A DNA stretch of 12,263 bases, from contig PXAU01000007.1 in assembly GCA_003567075.1 (NCBI GenBank), positions 1 to 12,263 on the forward strand, in the 5' to 3' direction. The notes under the pieces are model-generated. The model was not told where the DNA came from and made no database searches. It saw only the letters and a list, made by a program, of their open reading frames with translations. The position numbers and the translations under genes are program-made. Shown one piece after another: positions 7,758-12,263 of the stretch (position 1 is the stretch's first letter; each line of letters opens with the position of its first letter). Origin of the DNA: Trueperaceae bacterium. GTDB taxonomy: Bacteria; Deinococcota; Deinococci; Deinococcales; Trueperaceae.

Positions 7758-9812
7758 ATGCCGATCCCCCACCGCGACGCCGCGGGCCCCGCGCCGCGCC
7801 CCTCGCGCGCGCGGCCGTGGTTGCCCGGCGTGATCGCGGCCGGGCTCGTCGCCGCCCTGCTCGGTGCCGGTGCGGTGCTCGCCCAACCCGACCTCAGCCC
7901 GCGGGCCCTCGAACCCGAAGAGCTCGACGCCGCCACGGTGCAGCGCGCCGCGGCCCGCTTCGAGCTCGACACCATCGTCTACGAAGTGCTCACCGAGACC
8001 GGCATACCGGGCGCGGTGGTCGCCGTCGCGCTCGCCGGCGAGGTCGTCGCGGCGGAGGCGTACGGCACCGCGGACGTGTCGACCGGCCGCACCCTCACGC
8101 TCGACGACCCGCTGTGGCTGGCCTCGGTCACGAAGACCGTCACCGCCATCGCGGTGCTCGACCTCGTCGCGGCGGGTGCGCTCGACCTCGCCACGCCGCT
8201 CGAGCAGTTGCTCGCCCCGGGCCTGGTGCCGCCGCCCCCGCCTGGCGACGCGACCCCGCTCACCACCTGGCACCTGCTCACCCACACCAGCGGCTTCGAC
8301 GAGCGGCTGCTCAACACCGCCGACGTGCGCGGTGGCCCGAACCCGCCGCTCGCCGAGCTGCCGCTCCCGCCCCGGGTGGATCCAGCGGGCTCGGGACCCC
8401 GCTACGGCAACGCCGGCCATCATGCCTTGGGCCTGGTGCTCGAGGCCGTGACCGGTGAAGGCGCCGAGCGCGCGCTCGAGCGGCTGGTGTTCGAACCTCT
8501 GGACCTCGCGTCGGGGCGACTGTTGCGCCCGGCCGATCCTGACTACGACGCCGCCACCGCCCGCGGTCATGAGCGCGACGCCGGCGGCGCCCTGCAGCCG
8601 CTCTGGCCGCCCACCGTGCTGGAGCCGACGGCCGGGCAGCTCCGCCTCTCCGGGCGCGACGCCGCCGAGCTGCTCGCGGCGCTCACGGCCGCAGACCCGC
8701 CCGGCCCGCTCGGCAACGACGTCCGCACGGCGCTGATCACGCCCGCCGCCCGGCCCCACCCCCTGGCCGCCGGCACCACGCTCGGCATGACCGAGGGCTG
8801 GCTGCTGGGCCACGAGGCGGTGCTGCAGGCCGGCGACCTGCCAGGGCTCCACACGCTTCTCGCGATCGTGCCCTCGGCCGCCTTGGGCATCTTCGTGCAC
8901 GTCAACGGCGGCGAGCGTTTCGACGTCGCGTGGTCGACCGCCGACGGCCTGCTCGACGCCCGCTGGCTGCTGGCCGAGCGGCTGCTCGAGCGCTTCCTGG
9001 GTGACGCACGCACGCAGCCGGTGGCGGTGTCGGCGACGAGGCTCCCGGACGAGGCCCGTGCCGCGGCCGGCAGCTACCGCCCGAACCGCGTGGCCCGAAC
9101 CGGTCCCGAAGCGTTCCTGACGCTCACCGGTCTGGCACAGCTCCCGCTCGAGATCCGCCGCGACGGGAGCCTGGTGGTGCGTACACCGGAGCTTGCCTCA
9201 CCTGCGCGCCGTTACCTCCCGACCGAGGCCGGCGTCTACGTCCGAGACCACGGCGGCGACGCCCTGGCGGTCCCCCGCGACGCGCTCGAACGACCCCTGG
9301 TGCACGGCGTCCTGGGCATGCCCGTGACGCTGGAGCCGGTACCGCCCTTGGAACGCATCCCCGTGGTGCTGGGCTGCTTGCTGGCGGCGGCGCTCGCCGC
9401 GATCATCGCGCTGCTGTCGTGGCCGGTCGGTGCGCTGCGGCACTGGCGCTCGCGCCAGCCCCGCGGCAGTGCGCCCGGCGGCGCGCTGCGCCTGCTGCGC
9501 GTGACGGCGCGCCTGCAGGCGGTCGCTACGGTGCTCTGGTTCGTGGTGATGGTGCGCGCGATCGGCGAGGTGCAGCGCACGCTCGCGCTCGACCTCACGG
9601 CGTGGTGGCCGTGGGCGGCCTGGTCGTTGGCGGCGATCGTCGTCCTCTCGCTGGTGCTGGTGCTGGTGGGAGCGTTCTTCACGCTCGCCGGCGGCGGCGC
9701 CGGCTTCGGCACGCGGATGCGGCCGCGTGCCGCCTTCCACCTGCTCCTTGGGGCCGCAGGTCTGGCCCTGGCGCTGCAGGCGTGGGTCTGGCGCCTGCCG
9801 CCCTGGTCCTGA
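7758..9812 (+). CDS. Membrane-anchored class C beta-lactamase-like serine hydrolase
   Basis: A 684-residue protein of the beta-lactamase/penicillin-binding-protein-like serine hydrolase family. An N-terminal hydrophobic segment (about 22-42) should act as signal anchor, placing the catalytic domain (about 60-420) outside the membrane. The SxxK motif is SVTK (123-126, Ser123 nucleophile), the second motif is Y216-G-N218, and HLLTHTSGF (172-180) is typical of the family. Where many relatives have HxG as third motif, this protein has Q357-A-G. A further domain (about 425-530) precedes four predicted transmembrane helices (about 534-554, 579-602, 618-646, 658-678). The family covers esterases, peptidases and beta-lactamases; the substrate cannot be told, and antibiotic resistance should not be assumed. 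The start at ATG 7758 is favoured by the leaderless -10; GTG 7695 would add 21 residues. It is transcribed divergently from the STAND pair. Confidence 0.88.
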   Translation: MPIPHRDAAGPAPRPSRARPWLPGVIAAGLVAALLGAGAVLAQPDLSPRALEPEELDAATVQRAAARFELDTIVYEVLTETGIPGAVVAVALAGEVVAAEAYGTADVSTGRTLTLDDPLWLASVTKTVTAIAVLDLVAAGALDLATPLEQLLAPGLVPPPPPGDATPLTTWHLLTHTSGFDERLLNTADVRGGPNPPLAELPLPPRVDPAGSGPRYGNAGHHALGLVLEAVTGEGAERALERLVFEPLDLASGRLLRPADPDYDAATARGHERDAGGALQPLWPPTVLEPTAGQLRLSGRDAAELLAALTAADPPGPLGNDVRTALITPAARPHPLAAGTTLGMTEGWLLGHEAVLQAGDLPGLHTLLAIVPSAALGIFVHVNGGERFDVAWSTADGLLDARWLLAERLLERFLGDARTQPVAVSATRLPDEARAAAGSYRPNRVARTGPEAFLTLTGLAQLPLEIRRDGSLVVRTPELASPARRYLPTEAGVYVRDHGGDALAVPRDALERPLVHGVLGMPVTLEPVPPLERIPVVLGCLLAAALAAIIALLSWPVGALRHWRSRQPRGSAPGGALRLLRVTARLQAVATVLWFVVMVRAIGEVQRTLALDLTAWWPWAAWSLAAIVVLSLVLVLVGAFFTLAGGGAGFGTRMRPRAAFHLLLGAAGLALALQAWVWRLPPWS

Positions 9813-9852
9813 GCAGCACCTGGCCCGGGACTCCCTGCGCCCCAGCAGGCGC

Positions 9853-9869
9853 GAGCCTGCCGCAGGCTC
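9853..9869. terminator. Hairpin after the serine hydrolase gene, possible terminator
   Basis: GAGCCTG (9853-9859) and CAGGCTC (9863-9869) form a perfect 7-bp stem with a CCG loop, 40 bases after the hydrolase stop. There is no T-tract, so it is either a weak or non-canonical terminator or an RNA-stabilising hairpin. It separates two genes that appear to have their own promoters. Confidence 0.4.
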
Positions 9870-9944
9870 CGCAGGTGCGGGCCACCAGGGGTGTACGCGC
9901 CGTGCCAGCATCCTGAGCGACGCTGACGAGCACCCGCAGGCGCC

Positions 9945-9950
9945 TAGCAT
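9945..9950 (+). promoter_or_regulatory. Candidate leaderless promoter -10 of msrA
   Basis: TAGCAT (TANNNT) ends 7 bases before the ATG at 9958, and no SD is present. This predicts transcription starting at or near that ATG. The other in-frame ATG at 9949 overlaps the hexamer and would therefore be an unlikely start. Confidence 0.6.
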
Positions 9951-9957
9951 GGTGCCC

Positions 9958-10527
9958 ATGACCAGCGCCGTTGAACGCAACGCTGCCGTCGCCACCTTCG
10001 CTGGCGGCTGCTTCTGGTGCACCGAAGCCGTCTTCGCCGAGCTCGCCGGGGTCACGAAGGTGATCCCCGGGTACACCGGCGGGCACGTCCCACGGCCCAC
10101 GTACGAGCAGGTGTGCGAGGGCACGACGGGCCACGCCGAAGGCGTGGAGGTGCACTTCGACCCGGCCGAGGTCAGCTACCGCGACCTGCTCGAGGTGTTC
10201 TTCGCCACCCACGACCCCACCACCAAGGACCGCCAGGGGCACGACGTCGGTACGCAGTACCGTTCGGCGGTGTTCGTGCACGACGCCGAGCAGCGTGCCG
10301 AAGCCGAGCGGCTGATCGAGGCGCTCGACGCCCAGGGCGTGTTCGAGGGGCCCATCGTGACCGAGGTGGTCGATGCCGGTCCCTTCTACCCGGCCGAGGC
10401 GTACCACCAGCGCTTCTACGCCAACAACCCTGGTTACGGCTACTGCCGTGTGGTGATCGATCCGAAGCTGGCGGGGCTGCGGCGCCGCTTCAGCGAGCGC
10501 CTTCGCAGGCCGGCGCCGGAGGGGTGA
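9958..10527 (+). CDS. msrA: Peptide-methionine (S)-S-oxide reductase MsrA
   Basis: A 189-residue cytoplasmic enzyme that reduces methionine S-sulfoxide in proteins back to methionine, repairing oxidative damage with electrons normally supplied by thioredoxin. The hallmark GCFWC motif is at 17-21, with catalytic Cys18. The conserved GYTGG (38-42), GHAEGVEV (58-65), PTTKDRQG and DVGTQYRS blocks follow, and GYC ends at Cys163, a good candidate for the recycling cysteine. Cys21 could also take part. The length is typical of a stand-alone MsrA, and there is no MsrB fusion. The start at 9958 is chosen because of the adjacent -10; an ATG at 9949 would add three residues. Its stop overlaps or nearly touches the start of the following pantothenate kinase gene, so the two are very likely one transcript. 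Confidence 0.97.
   Translation: MTSAVERNAAVATFAGGCFWCTEAVFAELAGVTKVIPGYTGGHVPRPTYEQVCEGTTGHAEGVEVHFDPAEVSYRDLLEVFFATHDPTTKDRQGHDVGTQYRSAVFVHDAEQRAEAERLIEALDAQGVFEGPIVTEVVDAGPFYPAEAYHQRFYANNPGYGYCRVVIDPKLAGLRRRFSERLRRPAPEG
10518..10524 (+). promoter_or_regulatory. Shine-Dalgarno of the pantothenate kinase gene, inside msrA
   Basis: GGAGGGG (10518-10524), within the last codons of msrA, lies 8 bases before the GTG at 10533 and directly abuts the GTG at 10524, which overlaps the msrA stop as GTGA. Spacing favours 10533 as start. In either case ribosomes finishing msrA are placed for re-initiation, implying translational coupling. Confidence 0.6.
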
Positions 10528-10532
10528 GGCCG

Positions 10533-11438
10533 GTGCGCACGCGCGCGCCGGCCGGGCCGGACGTGGTGGGCGTCGACATCGGCTTGAGCGTCACCGACGC
10601 AGTGCTGCTGCCGCCCGACGGCGCCGTCCAGGGACCCTCGCACACCCGCTTCGAGAGCGCCGGCGTGGAGCCGTCCGAGGCGCTCGCCCGCGCCCTGGAG
10701 GCGCTCGGTCCGCGCGCCTCCGAGGCAGCCGCGATCGGCGTGACCGGAGGCCGCTCCGGGACGCTTTCCAGGGATGCCGCCGGCCCACCGAGCCTGACCG
10801 AGACGCGCGCCCCGCTGCACGTGATCGGCGAACCCGAAGCCATCGGGCGCGGCGGCCTGCACTTGGCCGGCCTGCAGCGCGCGCTCGTGGTCTCGTGCGG
10901 CACCGGCACCGCGATGATCGCAGCGGACGCATCGAGCGAACGCTACTCGCACGCCAGCGGCACGCCCGTCGGCGGCGGGACCCTCCGGGCGTTGGGAGGC
11001 CTGCTGCTGGGGACGCGCGACGCCCACGCCATCGCTGAGCTCGCCGCCGCAGGCGATGCCTCCGCGGTCGACACCACGCTGGCCGACGTCCTCGGATCCG
11101 GTATCGGGAGCCTCCCGCCAGATGCCACCGCCGTGAGCCTGGGACGCCTGGCAGAGAGCGACCTGGACGTGCGCCGCGAGGACCTGGCCGCCGCCGTCGT
11201 CACCATGATCGCCCAGACGATCGGCCTCGTCGCCGTCAACGCGGTCCGCGCCCAGGCCTTACCGGCCGTGGTGATGGTCGGCCGCCTGGCGACGTTCGAG
11301 CCGGTGCGGAGCATGGTGGGCGCGGTGTTCCGCGTGTACGGCTCGAGCGACCTGCTCCACCTGCCCGACGGGGCCGAACGCGCGACCGCCTTCGGCGCCG
11401 CGCTGGCCGCGCGCGAGCGCGACGGCGGCGAACGCTAG
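10533..11438 (+). CDS. coaW: Type II pantothenate kinase (CoaW/Fumble family)
   Basis: This 301-residue protein should phosphorylate pantothenate with ATP, the first step of coenzyme A synthesis. It has the actin-like fold markers of the type II family: an N-terminal phosphate loop GVDIGLSVTDA (13-23), TGGRSG (71-76), GEPEAIGRGG (99-108), the second phosphate loop SCGTGTA (121-127), the GTPVGGGTLRALG block (143-155) and VMVGRL (247-252). Recalling the Staphylococcus aureus enzyme, Glu100 aligns with its catalytic Glu70 (VEFDA) and His140 lies at the position of Arg113, which is a substitution to check. The start is GTG 10533 on SD spacing; GTG 10524 would add three residues and overlap the msrA stop. 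Type II kinases are less common in bacteria than types I and III. A related sugar or acyl kinase is the alternative, but the GGG block argues for CoaW. Confidence 0.85.
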   Translation: MRTRAPAGPDVVGVDIGLSVTDAVLLPPDGAVQGPSHTRFESAGVEPSEALARALEALGPRASEAAAIGVTGGRSGTLSRDAAGPPSLTETRAPLHVIGEPEAIGRGGLHLAGLQRALVVSCGTGTAMIAADASSERYSHASGTPVGGGTLRALGGLLLGTRDAHAIAELAAAGDASAVDTTLADVLGSGIGSLPPDATAVSLGRLAESDLDVRREDLAAAVVTMIAQTIGLVAVNAVRAQALPAVVMVGRLATFEPVRSMVGAVFRVYGSSDLLHLPDGAERATAFGAALAARERDGGER

Positions 11439-11454
11439 GGCGACAGACGCGAGC

Positions 11455-11468
11455 GCGGCGAACGCCGC
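11455..11468. terminator. Hairpin between the kinase and phosphoesterase genes
   Basis: GCGGCG (11455-11460) and CGCCGC (11463-11468) pair around AA, or as a 5-bp stem with a GAAC loop. It lies 16 bases after the kinase stop and 12 bases before the next -10. It has no T-tract, so it is only a possible terminator. Confidence 0.3.
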
Positions 11469-11480
11469 AGCCAAGCACCC

Positions 11481-11486
11481 TAGGAT
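11481..11486 (+). promoter_or_regulatory. Candidate leaderless promoter -10 of the metallophosphoesterase gene
   Basis: TAGGAT (TANNNT) ends 6 bases before the ATG at 11493. There is no SD in the intervening GGATCC or upstream. The arrangement matches those before the hydrolase and msrA genes and suggests a transcript that begins at the ATG. Confidence 0.6.
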
Positions 11487-11492
11487 GGATCC

Positions 11493-12068
11493 ATGACGAA
11501 CCCCGCTGGACACGAACACGACGCGCCGCTCCGCATCGGCCTCCTCGCCGACGTGCACGACCACGTGCGCGCCCTGGGACGGGCGCTGCCCTGGCTGCGC
11601 GAGCACACCGACGTGCTCGTCGTGCTCGGCGACCTGGTCTCACCCTTCGTGATGAAGCTGCTCGGCAGCGGCTACCCCCACCCCATCCACGTCACCTACG
11701 GCAACAACGACGGCGACCTGCACCGACTCACCGCCACCGCGGCCGGCTTCGATCACGTCGTCGTGCACGCCGAGTTGTACCGGGGCTCGCTCGGGGGCCG
11801 CACGGTGATCGCCCAGCACTACCCCGACATCGCAGACGTGGTCGACCCGAGCAGCGCCGACCTGGTGGCCTTCGGCCACGACCACCGCGCGCGCTCCGCC
11901 CGCCGCGACCAGGCCTGGTTCGTCAACCCCGGCACCCTCATGGGCTACGACCCCGTTGCAGCCGCCGACGTGCCCGCCTCGTGGGCGGTGTACGACGCGG
12001 CGGCCCACGCGGTGCGGTTCTGGCGGCTGGCAGGCGACCAGATCGAGGTCTGGGAACCGGAGGGCTGA
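11493..12068 (+). CDS. Metallophosphoesterase, YfcE/MJ0936-like
   Basis: A 191-residue single-domain cytoplasmic calcineurin-like phosphoesterase that should hydrolyse a phosphodiester or phosphomonoester using two metal ions. The metal-ligand motifs appear in order: D20-V-H22, G46-D47, G70-N71-N72-D73 (family GN[HC]D), H109 and G128-H129-D130-H131. The GNND form, without the His of GNHD, resembles the YfcE/MJ0936 branch, in which this position varies. The family has broad activity on model phosphodiesters and its natural substrate is mostly unknown; I cannot name one here. The N-terminus has about 12 extra residues before the first beta strand (LRIGLLADVHD). Expression is likely independent, from a leaderless promoter. 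The stop is followed after two bases by a 16-bp tandem repeat array. Confidence 0.9.
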   Translation: MTNPAGHEHDAPLRIGLLADVHDHVRALGRALPWLREHTDVLVVLGDLVSPFVMKLLGSGYPHPIHVTYGNNDGDLHRLTATAAGFDHVVVHAELYRGSLGGRTVIAQHYPDIADVVDPSSADLVAFGHDHRARSARRDQAWFVNPGTLMGYDPVAAADVPASWAVYDAAAHAVRFWRLAGDQIEVWEPEG

Positions 12069-12070
12069 GC

Positions 12071-12162
12071 CGCAACGGGGCTCGCACGCAACGGGACCTG
12101 TCTGCAACGGGGCTCGCACGCAACAGGGCTCGCCCGCAACGGGACCTGTCCGCAACGGGACC
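12071..12162. repeat. 16-bp tandem repeat array, about 5.8 copies
   Basis: Six successive units begin at 12071, 12087, 12103, 12119, 12135 and 12151 (the last incomplete), each opening with (C/T)GCAAC(G/A)GG. The second half exists in two versions: GGCTCGC(A/C) in units 1, 3 and 4, and GACCTGTC in units 2 and 5, with unit 6 starting like the latter. The order is A B A A B B. A period of 16 breaks any reading frame, so it is not protein-coding. It starts directly after the phosphoesterase stop and could be a protein-binding array, an RNA structure or slippage-generated DNA. Confidence 0.9.
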
Positions 12163-12207
12163 GACACCCTGGCCGCAGCGGCGCCGGCCCCCTGCCGCGC
12201 GGCCTGG

Positions 12208-12213
12208 TACCCT
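12208..12213 (+). promoter_or_regulatory. Possible -10 of a gene beyond the right edge
   Basis: TACCCT (TANNNT) in a GGTACCCTCGAG context resembles the -10 elements of this window, but no start codon follows within 10 bases. If it is real, the transcript has a leader that begins near 12220. The context is weak and there is no visible -35. Confidence 0.25.
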
Positions 12214-12222
12214 CGAGCGACA

Positions 12223-12236
12223 GTCTCGGTCGAGAC
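12223..12236 (+). other. Hairpin in a possible leader at the right edge
   Basis: GTCTCG (12223-12228) and CGAGAC (12231-12236) are perfect inverted repeats around GT, more plausibly folding as a 5-bp stem with a GGTC loop. It would lie at the 5' end of a transcript from the -10 at 12208. It could be a leader structure or an operator. The rest of 12163-12263 holds nothing I can name. Confidence 0.3.
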
Positions 12237-12263
12237 CGTCTCCGACCGTCCCGGCGCGGCGCG

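Noticed and set aside
7653..8900. 415-residue minus-strand open frame opposite the serine hydrolase
   Set aside because: It is Gly/Arg/His-rich without recognisable motifs and lies against a protein with intact catalytic motifs; the long frame is a GC-bias artefact.
9198..10124. Minus-strand open frames across the hydrolase-msrA junction
   Set aside because: They overlap both real genes in antisense and show no domain or SD.
12071..12162. CRISPR array
   Set aside because: Units are only 16 bp and contiguous with no unique spacers, and no cas genes are present.
11640..12167. Minus-strand open frame with repeated peptide (TGPV..CEP type) over the 16-bp repeats
   Set aside because: The apparent peptide repeat simply reflects the DNA repeat; similar peptides appear in several frames, and most of the frame is antisense to the phosphoesterase.

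Overview
This is a very GC-rich bacterial window (about 70% G+C by eye) with dense, mostly intact genes. Codon use is uniform, and nothing suggests a phage, plasmid or insertion sequence. Two features hint at the organism. First, three genes lack a Shine-Dalgarno (SD) sequence but have a TANNNT -10 hexamer 5-7 nt before the ATG, the pattern of leaderless transcripts known in Deinococcus and in Actinobacteria. Second, there are two giant AfsR-like regulators. I favour the Deinococcota, perhaps a Trueperaceae-like lineage; an actinobacterium is the alternative. This is inference, not proof.

Layout: (1) 15-1118, + strand: ATPase subunit of an ABC importer of the iron(III)/polyamine/sugar class, probably the last gene of an operon that starts left of the window. 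(2) 1237-7647, - strand: two tandem paralogous STAND regulators. Each has a winged helix, a BTAD domain, an NB-ARC-like NTPase and a TPR-like helical region, and together they fill more than half the window. They converge on the ABC gene. (3) 7758-9812, + strand: a membrane-anchored class C beta-lactamase-like serine hydrolase with four C-terminal membrane helices, divergent from the regulators across a 110-bp promoter region. (4) 9958-11438, + strand: methionine sulfoxide reductase A overlapped or closely followed by a type II pantothenate kinase, translationally coupled. (5) 11493-12068, + strand: a small YfcE/MJ0936-type metallophosphoesterase. (6) 12069-12263: no gene, but an array of 16-bp tandem repeats followed by a possible promoter and a hairpin.

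How the genes may work together: most look like housekeeping functions in separate transcription units (transport, oxidative repair, CoA synthesis, phosphoester hydrolysis). The tandem STAND pair is the most unusual part. They are large signal-integrating NTPase regulators with no recognisable effector enzyme nearby, so their targets are unknown. The adjacent, divergently transcribed serine hydrolase is the only local candidate target. I see no clear evidence of a wholly new system; the regulator pair and the repeat array are the best leads.
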